Assembly (NCBI RefSeq): GCF_003148625.1
Contig: NZ_QGGO01000007.1
Location: 1 to 64,000 of the forward strand
Length of the DNA: 64,000 nt
DNA from: Arcicella aurantiaca
Lineage (GTDB): Bacteria; Bacteroidota; Bacteroidia; Cytophagales; Spirosomataceae
Direction of reading: 5' to 3'
Positions 1-7,290 of this stretch are shown piece by piece. The translations under genes and the position numbers were made by a program. Each line of letters starts with the position of its first letter. The stretch's first letter is position 1. The notes under the pieces were generated by a model, which searched no databases, was not told the origin of the DNA, and saw only the letters and a list, made by a program, of their open reading frames with translations.

Positions 1-475
1 GGTTGGCATTGGCTTCCCATTTAGAACCATCTATGTACAAAGTATCTAAATCAATATAGCCCAGTTCCAACAACATCAATAACACTTCTTTGAAAACCGT
101 ATCGACCATCGTTTCCATTTTATTACTCCGAAAATCACATAAAGTCTTGAAACAGGGGTGTTGATTACCTGATAACCAAATGAAATTTACGTTCTCTCGC
201 AGGGCTTTGCATAATCTACGACTCGTATAAATACGCTCACAATAACCATATATCCATATCTTTATCATCATCTTGGGATGAAAAGCGGGACAACCAAAAT
301 TGCTGTAATAGTCCTCAAAATACGACATATCTAATTTTTCGATACAATCGTTTACAATTCTGACCAAATGACACGCTGGAATCAGCTTATCTATTTCAAG
401 CGGTACTCGTAAAACCTGTAATTGGTCATAAGTCTTAAACCGTAGTATCGGTTTTTTTACTATATTTGTTCCCAT
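1..475 (-). CDS. IS1182-family transposase, N-terminal part (runs off the window)
   Basis: Translation from the ATG at 473-475 gives about 158 residues without a stop. The start reads MGTNIVKKPILRFKTYDQ and is followed by the DUF772 pattern of IS1182-type transposases: a cysteine/histidine segment (PACHLVRIVND), then FHPKMMIKIWIYGY, then LRENVNFIWLSGNQHPCFKT and a C-DFRSN segment. These elements carry one DDE transposase that cuts and pastes the element. Only the N-terminal domain is present, with no catalytic acidic residues in view. The frame is intact as far as it can be read, so activity cannot be judged. Confidence 0.85.
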   Translation of the reverse strand, partial: MGTNIVKKPILRFKTYDQLQVLRVPLEIDKLIPACHLVRIVNDCIEKLDMSYFEDYYSNFGCPAFHPKMMIKIWIYGYCERIYTSRRLCKALRENVNFIWLSGNQHPCFKTLCDFRSNKMETMVDTVFKEVLLMLLELGYIDLDTLYIDGSKWEANAN

Positions 476-561
476 GAGCGTCTGTTCCAACTTTTGTTTT
501 CCAAATACAAAGTACAGAATTTTCGCTCATATTTCTTTTTATGGACTTTTTACACAACCCC
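1..561 (-). mobile_element. IS1182-type insertion sequence, 5' end only
   Basis: This is the transposase-start end of an insertion sequence whose rest lies beyond the left window edge. The outer end is taken as about 542-561, where the minus strand reads GGGGTTGTGTAAAAAGTCCA, typical of a terminal inverted repeat; the other terminus is not visible. The element stops about 8 bp short of the stop codon of the next gene (569-571), so it inserted just behind that gene. The family is assigned from the transposase; the exact border is inferred. Confidence 0.7.
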
Positions 562-568
562 AGCGAGA

Positions 569-1123
569 TTATCTATTTGATTGTATTTTTTCCCTACAAA
601 TTTTCTCAACTTTTGAGATTGTATCAGGATTTTCTAAGATGTAAAGCATATATGGAACAACATATTTTGTCTTATATTTACCAACAAAGGTTCGACCTGA
701 TTTTAGTTGTAGGCTAAGTTCTCCCTTTGTTAGATTGGTTTCAATAATCCCAGAGAATTCACTCCAATGATAAGATTTTACTACTCCACCGAAATAATAA
801 ATAAGTCTGCTTGGCGTTCCGACAAAATATCCTCCTTTCTGATTCTTTAAATAAAAACCCAATATTGCCATTAATATTCCGCCTAAAAACGGGATGAATA
901 ACAGAAATAAAGTAAGTGTATCCAATACTTCGTCTTGCGATAGAGAGACAATCGAGTTAATGATGAAAAAAGAAGATATTGGTGCGATTATCATCATTAT
1001 AGAAATGCCAAACACAAAATATGTTTTATGTGGAGGTCTATGTTTTGTAGAAATAACCGAAAATTCAATGGGTTCTTGATCAATAGTAGAGCGTAATTCT
1101 GATGGTAATAATATGTTGTTCAT
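569..1123 (-). CDS. two-helix membrane protein of unknown function
   Basis: The product is 184 residues and matches no family I recognise. It has two hydrophobic segments, about residues 34-58 and 69-92, after a polar N-terminus. The C-terminal half (about 93-184) is soluble and alternates strand-like stretches (SRLIYYFGGVVKSYHWSEF, SLQLKSGRTFVGKYKTKY) with a final helix, compatible with a PH-like cytosolic domain, though that is only an impression. The stop codon is about 8 bp from the neighbouring insertion sequence, so the original C-terminus may have been slightly changed. Upstream is the palindromic repeat at 1226-1337, then mazG on the same strand. Confidence 0.6.
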   Translation of the reverse strand: MNNILLPSELRSTIDQEPIEFSVISTKHRPPHKTYFVFGISIMMIIAPISSFFIINSIVSLSQDEVLDTLTLFLLFIPFLGGILMAILGFYLKNQKGGYFVGTPSRLIYYFGGVVKSYHWSEFSGIIETNLTKGELSLQLKSGRTFVGKYKTKYVVPYMLYILENPDTISKVEKICREKIQSNR

Positions 1124-1225
1124 AGTAGATATGTGTTAAATAGTTAATCTGATTTAAAATGGTTCAAGTTTAACTGAACAATTTGTCGGTATAGGCTTAA
1201 CAATTGCACCAGTTGAGGGTAAAAA

Positions 1226-1337
1226 AGCCATAGGCTTGACCAATTTTGTAGCGATGAGTTTCAACCCATCGATGAAAATATATCGTTTCCCAACGGATTA
1301 GAAATCCGTTGCTACAAAATCGGTCGAGCCTATGGCT
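1226..1337. repeat. 112-bp inverted repeat element, GTAGC family
   Basis: Arms 1226-1252 and 1311-1337 are inverted copies with 25 of 27 bases matching (AGCCATAGGCT...TTTTGTAGC). Between them lie smaller stem-loops. The same arms bound 20380-20565, so this is an interspersed family. A frame through it encodes HRYKIGQAYGFF at both loci, a by-product of the repeat and not a protein. Confidence 0.8.
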
Positions 1338-1363
1338 CTTGTGGTATTTAAGCGTATAATCCC

Positions 1364-2182
1364 CTACAACCGCTTCGCCTCTTCCCAATACACATCCATT
1401 TCTGCCAAAGTCATTTTGGGAAGAGTTTTGCCTAATTCTTTGGCTCTTGATTCTAAATGATTGAAGCGTTTGATGAATTTTTTATTGGTGCGTTCCAAAG
1501 CCGTTTCTACGTTGATGTTGATAAAACGGGCATAATTAACCAATGAAAATAGTAAATCGCCAAATTCTCCTTCGGCTTTTTCTACATTGATAGCTTCATT
1601 TTCAACTACATTAAATTCATTTTTGAATTCTTCCATTTCTTCCTCTACTTTTTCCCAAACTTGCGTTTTTTCTTCCCAATCAAAACCCGCACCACGAGCT
1701 TTTTCTTGAATACGCATGGCTTTTACCAAAGCTGGTAACGAAGCAGGTACACCACCCAAAACCGATTTATTACCACCGCCTTCTTTCAGTTTAATGGCTT
1801 CCCAATTTTGTTTCACTTCTTGTTCGTTTTCCACTTTCACATCGCCGTATATGTGCGGGTGGCGGTGAATGAGTTTTTCGCAAATACCATTTAATACATC
1901 AGCAACGTCAAAAGTATTTGTCTCCGAAGCAATCTTTGAATAAAATACCAAATGAAGCATAATATCGCCAATTTCCTTCTTGATTTCCTGCATATCGCCT
2001 TCCATAATGGCATCCGAAAGCTCGTAAGTTTCTTCAATGGTCAGGTGTCTTAGACTTTCGATGGTCTGTTTTTTATCCCAAGGACATTGCTCACGGAGTT
2101 CATCCATGATGGTCAGAAGGCGGTCAAAAGCCATTAATTGAGACTGGCGTTTTTCGGGTAAATTATTGAAAGTTTCGTTCAT
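1364..2182 (-). CDS. mazG: nucleoside triphosphate pyrophosphohydrolase MazG
   Basis: MazG hydrolyses (d)NTPs to monophosphate and pyrophosphate, cleaning the nucleotide pool and in some bacteria lowering ppGpp-related signals. The 272-residue length fits the two-domain enterobacterial type. The first domain has CPWDKKQT (33-40), the acidic motif IEETYEL (49-55) and EIGDIMLHL (70-78), giving the E-x-x-E / E-x-x-D metal-binding pattern. The second domain repeats it as EEEMEEFKNE and EGEFGDLLFSLVNY. The ATG at 2180-2182 is the natural start. A promoter candidate lies at 2314-2344, just after the helicase stop codon, so the gene probably has its own transcript. Confidence 0.95.
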   Translation of the reverse strand: MNETFNNLPEKRQSQLMAFDRLLTIMDELREQCPWDKKQTIESLRHLTIEETYELSDAIMEGDMQEIKKEIGDIMLHLVFYSKIASETNTFDVADVLNGICEKLIHRHPHIYGDVKVENEQEVKQNWEAIKLKEGGGNKSVLGGVPASLPALVKAMRIQEKARGAGFDWEEKTQVWEKVEEEMEEFKNEFNVVENEAINVEKAEGEFGDLLFSLVNYARFININVETALERTNKKFIKRFNHLESRAKELGKTLPKMTLAEMDVYWEEAKRL

Positions 2183-2233
2183 TTTCTTGTTGAATATGCT
2201 GTTTGATTTTTATCCTAAAATGTTTGATTGGAG

Positions 2234-2280
2234 AACTTCCCAAAAGTTATAAACCCCTAACGGAGTTATTTCGGGAAGTT
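2234..2280. repeat. degenerate copy of the AACTTCCC palindrome
   Basis: AACTTCCC at 2234-2241 faces GGGAAGTT at 2273-2280, with an imperfect inner stem. It is a decayed or variant member of the family seen intact at 4890-4922, 22339-22371 and 43831-43863. It lies in the mazG leader. Confidence 0.5.
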
Positions 2281-2313
2281 GAAAATTTATTAAACAGCTT
2301 GAATGTTATTTCA

Positions 2314-2344
2314 CAAAGATAAAGCTAAAAATCAAGCATCTAAA
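2314..2344 (-). promoter_or_regulatory. Bacteroidota-type promoter for mazG
   Basis: On the minus strand TTTA (2341-2344) is followed by 19 nt and TATCTTTG (2314-2321), matching the Bacteroidota consensus TTTG-N19-TAnnTTTG at all but one base. Transcription would start near 2307, giving a leader of about 125 nt that includes the palindrome at 2234-2280. Confidence 0.55.
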
Positions 2345-2345
2345 C

Positions 2346-4790
2346 TCAGTCAGCGTTGATTGAAGCACCCACCAAACGGATTTCTCCATAGCTATAATCT
2401 GCCCCCAAAGCCTCTTTTAAAGCAGAGCCTTTCAAGTCGGGATTTTCTAACATAAATTCTCTGATAATTTTAATTTTCTGAGCATCCATAATATCGCTCA
2501 CTTCTAAAAGCCCTTTTTTTACGAATTCGCCAAGGTGTCCTTCAATCGTGGAAGCGGATAAATTCCGTATTTCGGCAATTTCTGTAATGGTTTTGCCTTC
2601 TTTAAAATAATTGAAACTCATCTCATGCGTCGAGCCTTTTACCAGAGCTTTTTTGACGGGTTTATTTTCTCGGATAATATTGTTTGTTTCAATGCCGTTT
2701 GTCTCACAAAACTCGTTGATGATGTCTAAAATTTCATCACCAAATTGTTGCACTTTGATTTTTCCCAAACCGCTAATTTTAGCTAAATCAGCTTTGTTTC
2801 GAGGCATTTCATCTGCTAAACTTTGCAGGGCTTTTTGTGCCAAAACCATATATTTTTCAATGTTTTTGTCGTTGGCAACGCTATCTCGCCAAACTCTCAA
2901 TTGATTGAATAAATCGGTACTGCTTCCACTTGTTTCTGATGTTTTTTGTGCTTTAAATAATCTTGTTTTTTCAGTTTCAAAATCAAGAGAAATGTTGGCT
3001 TTTGTGGTTAGATAAACGGTTGAATCAAAGCCCTGTTGGTTACTTTTCAAAAGCATTAATTTTTCAAAAGTATTCTTTAAACTTTGCTCCCAAAGTTTGG
3101 CAATGTTATTTCTTGTTTCTTTATTGTCGCAAGCTAAGTCAATGTTTTTGAGAATGTTATAGACCGATTCTTGTAATTTATTGGCAATGTAAACGCTTCC
3201 TTTTTTAATTCTTTCTTGTAATTCTTCGTTTTCTTCGGGCAAGTCAGTTTGTGAAATTAATGATTCTAATTGCCTTCTGAATTTTTCAATGATTGTATCT
3301 ATTTCAGTGTTATAATTTTCTAAAATAATAGCGATATTTTCAAAAGTGCTACTGGCAAATTGGTCTTGAATAGGTTCAAGATTTTGGTGAAGATAATGCA
3401 AGCCGATTTTAACAAATTTGAAATCAAATAAATCTAAAATCCAGTCGCCTTGTGTACGTTTTTTTGCTTCTAATAAAGCCAAATCGGATAAATCCTGTTT
3501 CTCTGCTTCTTGGTCGAAAACGGCAATGGTATTATCTGATTTTACGCTTTCGGACGTGATGGGCGTGCTGAGAACCAAACCTTCAAAGGTTTTGCAACGA
3601 CTCAAAGCCACGTAAACTTGTCCGTGTGCAAATGACGAAGCAGCATCAATAATGGCTCTGTCGAAGGTTAAACCCTGACTTTTATGAATGGTAATTGCCC
3701 ATGCGGTTTTGATAGGAAATTGACTAAATGTGCCAATGGTGTGTTCCTGCATAGTTTTGGAATCGTCCAAAATGTATTTGATATTGTCCCAACTGACTCT
3801 GGAAACGATGATTTGTTCTTTTTCATTGGGACATTTTACCCAAATTAATTCTTCATCAATATCTGTTATTTCGCCTAATTTTCCGTTGAAATATCGTTTT
3901 TCAAGGTTTGAATCATTTTTTACAAACATGACTTGAGCACCCACTTTTAGCTCTAAATTCAGTTCGTTAGGATACATACTTTCGGGGAAATCGTCGGTGA
4001 TTTCAGCCGTGAAAGTGTATGTTTTCCCCTTCAATTCACCCAATTTTATGGCATTGATATTAGCTGCGGCTCGGTTGTGACTGGTCAGGGTAATGTATTT
4101 TTCATCGTCTGGATATTGAAAATTTGGAATGTACCGAGAGTTTAATAAACGGGTACTTTCGGCATCTAATTTCTTATCACGAACTTTATTGAGGAGGTTG
4201 ATAAATTGCTCATCGGCTTGTCGGAAGATATGCGTTAGCTCAATGGTAATAAACTGACTTTGTGCAAGTGCCTTACTTTCAAAGAAATATACGCTTTGAT
4301 AATAAGGGCGGAGCAAATCCCATTCGTCTTCTTTTATCACGGGCGAAAGTTGGTGCAAGTCGCCAATCATCAATAATTGAACGCCACCGAAGGGCAAACT
4401 ACGGTTTCTATAACGCCGAAGCACTTCATCAATGGCATCCAAAACGTCGGCTCGCACCATACTGATTTCGTCAATCACCAAAAGGTCGATGGCTTTTATC
4501 GCTTTGATTTTTTCATTGCTAATTCTTCTTTCGGCGGGTTTATTATCGGGAATATTTGGACCAAAAGAAAGTTGAAAAAACGAGTGAATCGTTACGCCTC
4601 CCGCATTAATTGCCGCCACGCCCGTTGGGGCAACAATGACGATTCGTTTCGGGGATTTTGCCTTAACATTTTTAAGGAAGGTCGTTTTGCCAGTTCCTGC
4701 TTTACCCGTCAGAAATACATTTTTGTTGGTAAAACGGACGTACTGGTCGGCAAGTTCAAGGCGAGAATTGGATTGAAATGTGGTTTTCAT
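2346..4790 (-). CDS. PIF1-like DNA helicase with HRDC and C-terminal HTH domains
   Basis: The product (814 residues from the ATG at 4788-4790) is a superfamily 1B helicase, expected to unwind DNA in replication or repair. Walker A is GKAGTGKTT (29-37), Walker B LLVIDEISMV, then GDLHQLSPV, and the C-terminal helicase motif ITIHKSQGLTFDRA. About residues 630-710 look like an HRDC domain with the turn KISGLGKIKVQQFG, and the last 90 residues like the HTH domain at the end of some RecQ proteins (KTITEIAEIRNLSASTIEGH). The frame extends 22 codons upstream, but that part is translated repeat DNA (4819 onward), so the internal ATG followed by KTTFQSN is preferred. No gene symbol is assigned. Confidence 0.88.
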   Translation of the reverse strand: MKTTFQSNSRLELADQYVRFTNKNVFLTGKAGTGKTTFLKNVKAKSPKRIVIVAPTGVAAINAGGVTIHSFFQLSFGPNIPDNKPAERRISNEKIKAIKAIDLLVIDEISMVRADVLDAIDEVLRRYRNRSLPFGGVQLLMIGDLHQLSPVIKEDEWDLLRPYYQSVYFFESKALAQSQFITIELTHIFRQADEQFINLLNKVRDKKLDAESTRLLNSRYIPNFQYPDDEKYITLTSHNRAAANINAIKLGELKGKTYTFTAEITDDFPESMYPNELNLELKVGAQVMFVKNDSNLEKRYFNGKLGEITDIDEELIWVKCPNEKEQIIVSRVSWDNIKYILDDSKTMQEHTIGTFSQFPIKTAWAITIHKSQGLTFDRAIIDAASSFAHGQVYVALSRCKTFEGLVLSTPITSESVKSDNTIAVFDQEAEKQDLSDLALLEAKKRTQGDWILDLFDFKFVKIGLHYLHQNLEPIQDQFASSTFENIAIILENYNTEIDTIIEKFRRQLESLISQTDLPEENEELQERIKKGSVYIANKLQESVYNILKNIDLACDNKETRNNIAKLWEQSLKNTFEKLMLLKSNQQGFDSTVYLTTKANISLDFETEKTRLFKAQKTSETSGSSTDLFNQLRVWRDSVANDKNIEKYMVLAQKALQSLADEMPRNKADLAKISGLGKIKVQQFGDEILDIINEFCETNGIETNNIIRENKPVKKALVKGSTHEMSFNYFKEGKTITEIAEIRNLSASTIEGHLGEFVKKGLLEVSDIMDAQKIKIIREFMLENPDLKGSALKEALGADYSYGEIRLVGASINAD

Positions 4791-4818
4791 TTTTTTGTTT
4801 TTAGATGTATGTGGAAAA

Positions 4819-4993
4819 GTAACACAGACTTCAGTCTGTAAGTAATTAAAGTACAAACTGAAGTTTAATGTCGTTTAGTCAAGCTGATTAACTTCCCGAA
4901 AGTTTAAAACTTTCGGGAAGTTTGTCCATAAAGAACAACTTAATTAATACATTCCTTAATGAAACGACATTATAATTCTGAAGTCTGTGTTAC
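4819..4993. repeat. 175-bp nested inverted repeat element
   Basis: Three inverted repeats are nested. The outer arms GTAACACAGACTTCAG (4819-4834) and its complement (4978-4993) match over 16 bp. The middle arms TAATGTCGTTT (4866-4876) and AAACGACATTA (4962-4972) match over 11 bp. The centre, 4890-4922, is a perfect 33-bp palindrome with 16-bp arms and one unpaired base. The left arm also folds on itself (4824-4839). The element fills the gap between upp and the helicase gene; its right end is 1 bp from the upp stop codon. Confidence 0.85.
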
Positions 4994-4994
4994 G

Positions 4995-5639
4995 TTATAA
5001 TTTCTCTCCATAAGCCAAATCGCCAGCATCTCCCAAACCTGGAACGATGTAAAATTTGTTATTTAGTTTTTCGTCGATTGTGCCAAGAAATAATTCAGCA
5101 TCGGGTAAATTTTCTTGCAAAAAAGCAATCCCTTCTGGAGCCGCAATTGCCGAAACGATGATAGTTCGGGCAGGTTTTCCATGAGCCAATAATGCTTCGT
5201 AGGATTTTAAAAGTGATTTTCCCGTTGCCAACATAGGGTCAATCATAATGATAATTTTATCGTTTAAATCTGGACAGGCTAAATAATCCATTTGTATATC
5301 AAAAGTTTCATCTGCACGGTGTTTGCCACGATACGCTCCGATAAAAGCATTTTCTGCTTTATCAAAAACATTCAAAAATCCTTGATGAAAAGGTAAACTT
5401 GCTCGTAAAATAGTTACCAAAACAGGTTGCTGGCTCAACAAATACGTGTGGGCAAGTGCCAAAGGTGTTTGTATCGTTGCGGATTGATATGGAAGTGATT
5501 TTGAGATTTCATAAGCTAAAACTTCACCCAAACGCTCCATATTCTTACGGAAACGCATAGAGTCATTTTGAATAGTTACATCTCGCAATTCTGCTATAAA
5601 ATGGTTAGCTATTGAGTTGGTTTCGGTAAGTACAAACAT
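4995..5639 (-). CDS. upp: uracil phosphoribosyltransferase
   Basis: Upp salvages uracil, joining it to PRPP to form UMP in the cytoplasm. The 214-residue length is typical. The PRPP loop is IMIDPMLATGKS (131-142) and the uracil-binding C-terminus is YIVPGLGDAGDLAYGEKL, ending like other family members. LVTILRASLPFHQG (about 74-87) is the conserved substrate-side strand and loop. The ATG at 5637-5639 gives the full N-terminus. A -7 box candidate sits 27 nt upstream (5666-5673). Downstream the stop codon nearly touches the nested repeat at 4819-4993. Confidence 0.95.
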   Translation of the reverse strand: MFVLTETNSIANHFIAELRDVTIQNDSMRFRKNMERLGEVLAYEISKSLPYQSATIQTPLALAHTYLLSQQPVLVTILRASLPFHQGFLNVFDKAENAFIGAYRGKHRADETFDIQMDYLACPDLNDKIIIMIDPMLATGKSLLKSYEALLAHGKPARTIIVSAIAAPEGIAFLQENLPDAELFLGTIDEKLNNKFYIVPGLGDAGDLAYGEKL

Positions 5640-5665
5640 ACAGAGAAGGTTTATGATTATAATTA

Positions 5666-5673
5666 CAAATATA
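5666..5673 (-). promoter_or_regulatory. possible -7 box for upp
   Basis: The minus strand reads TATATTTG, an exact match to TAnnTTTG, about 27 nt before the upp start. No clear TTTG was found at the expected distance upstream, so this is tentative. Confidence 0.35.
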
Positions 5674-5786
5674 CAATTTGGCTTTTACTATTATGTTTTG
5701 ATTTTTGTAACTATATAAATTTTTTGTCGGAATAAACTTTTTGTTGAAACTACGGTCTAACTCGCTCAAAATCTTATTAAACTCCC

Positions 5787-6710
5787 ATGAAAAAATTAAC
5801 CCTATTCATTTTTTGCCTTACCATTTTTGTGGTTGGCTGTAATAAAATTAACACTACGAATCCTACGCCAACAGTTTTACGAGTGGAAGGAACTATGACC
5901 GTTGATGGACGAAGCCGTACTTATTTACTCAATTTACCGCCTAATTATGACGATGCTACGGGCTTTTCGTTGGTACTTGCTTTACACGGTGGGGGAGGGA
6001 AAGCCTCGCAAATGGAAGCAGATTATTTATTGACTGAAAAAGCGAACAGTGCCAAATTTGTGATTGTTTATCCAGAAGGTGTGTCAAGTGATGGTATTTT
6101 AGGAGCAAAAACTTGGAATGCAGGTACTTGTTGCGACTATGCAGTCGAGAAAAATATTGACGATGTAAAATTTATCAGTCTTTTAATTGATGAATTATTG
6201 AAGAAATATCCTAAAATTAATGCGAAGAAAGTGTATGCCACAGGTATGTCCAATGGGGCGATGATGTCTTACCGTTTAGCTTGTGAACTTTCTAATAAAA
6301 TTGCGGCTATTGCTCCAGTTGCAGGAACGCTTTTGACAACTCAGCCTTGTAAACCTTCAAGACCTGTTCCGATTTTGGCAATTCATTCAAAATTAGATGA
6401 AAAAGTGCCAATGGGTGGCGGTGTGGGTATTTTTGGGTATTATTTTCCACCTGTACAGAATGGACTAAATACTTGGATTGCCAATAATGGATGTAGTTCT
6501 ACGACAAAAACAACTACCAATTTTACTAATTATTCGGTAACAAAATGGACGAGTTGTAACAACAGCAGTATTGAGTTTTATATTACCAATGACGGTGGGC
6601 ATTCATGGCCTGGAGGTGTAAAAAGTCGTGCAGCGGCTGACGACCCCTCAACCGCAATTAATGCCAATGACTTAATCTGGGGCTTTTTCCAGAAATATCA
6701 ATTACCGTAA
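5787..6710 (+). CDS. PHB-depolymerase/feruloyl-esterase-like lipoprotein (LpqC type)
   Basis: This is an exported alpha/beta-hydrolase of the esterase PHB family, which cleaves ester bonds in polyesters or plant-wall feruloyl esters; the substrate cannot be read from sequence. A signal peptide ends in the lipobox VVGC with Cys18, so it should be membrane anchored. The oxyanion motif HGGG is at 67-70, the nucleophile elbow GMSNGAMM puts Ser at 155, and Asp204 (HSKLDEKVP) and His272 (NDGGHSWPGG) complete a triad. The 307-residue length is normal. It stands alone, divergent from upp and convergent with the gene at 6745-7281. Confidence 0.85.
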   Translation: MKKLTLFIFCLTIFVVGCNKINTTNPTPTVLRVEGTMTVDGRSRTYLLNLPPNYDDATGFSLVLALHGGGGKASQMEADYLLTEKANSAKFVIVYPEGVSSDGILGAKTWNAGTCCDYAVEKNIDDVKFISLLIDELLKKYPKINAKKVYATGMSNGAMMSYRLACELSNKIAAIAPVAGTLLTTQPCKPSRPVPILAIHSKLDEKVPMGGGVGIFGYYFPPVQNGLNTWIANNGCSSTTKTTTNFTNYSVTKWTSCNNSSIEFYITNDGGHSWPGGVKSRAAADDPSTAINANDLIWGFFQKYQLP

Positions 6711-6744
6711 ATTTGAATGGCGTAAAAGTCTTTGAATGATTAAT

Positions 6745-7281
6745 TTATGTCAATAACTTTTCGAGTCTGATTCTATCGGGAAAACCAGGTGATTTTATTT
6801 CAATTGATTTTCCACATTTATCAGAAGTGGAAATATCTTGGAGTTTTTTAGAAGAAGTAAATGTGATGTTATATTTTGGACTCAACAATATTCTTTTGAA
6901 ACTAAAACAATCACTTGATTTATTGATATAATTGGATAATTCATTGCAATATTTTATAAAAATCTCAGAAGCAACAAACTGATTTACATAATCCTTTTCC
7001 TTTGGCTTCATTGATTTTAATTCAAAAAGAATTATTGTTTGTTGCGAAGGAATTATCAAACAGTAGTCACATCCTTTATGGATAATTGGCGTTTCTCGCT
7101 TCAAATACATTGATTTACGCTTATACTCTTTCTTATCAATGTCCAATTTTAATAGGATTGCATCATCAGGTATTCCACCAATCGAAATTTCTTGATTAGT
7201 GTCTTCTTCCTTCAATTTCATTATATGATTTATTTGGTCGAAACTTTGAATTACTTCGACATCGCAGAAAATATCTTTCAT
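6745..7281 (-). CDS. small protein with PD-(D/E)XK-like signature, partner of the ATPase gene
   Basis: The 178-residue product belongs to no family I can name. Its middle part reads CDYCLIIPSQQTIILFELKS (71-90), so Asp72 is followed after 14 residues by Glu87-Leu-Lys89 in a strand-rich setting, the classical D-x(10-20)-E-x-K pattern of PD-(D/E)XK nucleases. A helix with Gln101 follows (NQFVASEIFIKYCNEL), like the helix after the core in many such enzymes. It starts 9 bp after the ATPase stop codon, so the two are very likely co-transcribed. Both are AT-rich compared with upp and rhlE. A nuclease effector driven by the ATPase is an inference; a non-catalytic partner is possible. Confidence 0.6.
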   Translation of the reverse strand: MKDIFCDVEVIQSFDQINHIMKLKEEDTNQEISIGGIPDDAILLKLDIDKKEYKRKSMYLKRETPIIHKGCDYCLIIPSQQTIILFELKSMKPKEKDYVNQFVASEIFIKYCNELSNYINKSSDCFSFKRILLSPKYNITFTSSKKLQDISTSDKCGKSIEIKSPGFPDRIRLEKLLT

Positions 7282-7290
7282 AGGTAGATA

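Noticed and set aside
1197-1388. Open frame with a HRYKIGQAYGFF peptide, shared with a frame at 20409-20603
   Set aside because: Both frames are translations of the same inverted repeat family; the shared peptide reflects repeat DNA and not a protein.
4791-4856. Upstream extension of the helicase by 22 codons
   Set aside because: The extra codons read through the GTAACACAG palindrome. The internal ATG starts at a conserved-looking N-terminus just before the ATPase domain.
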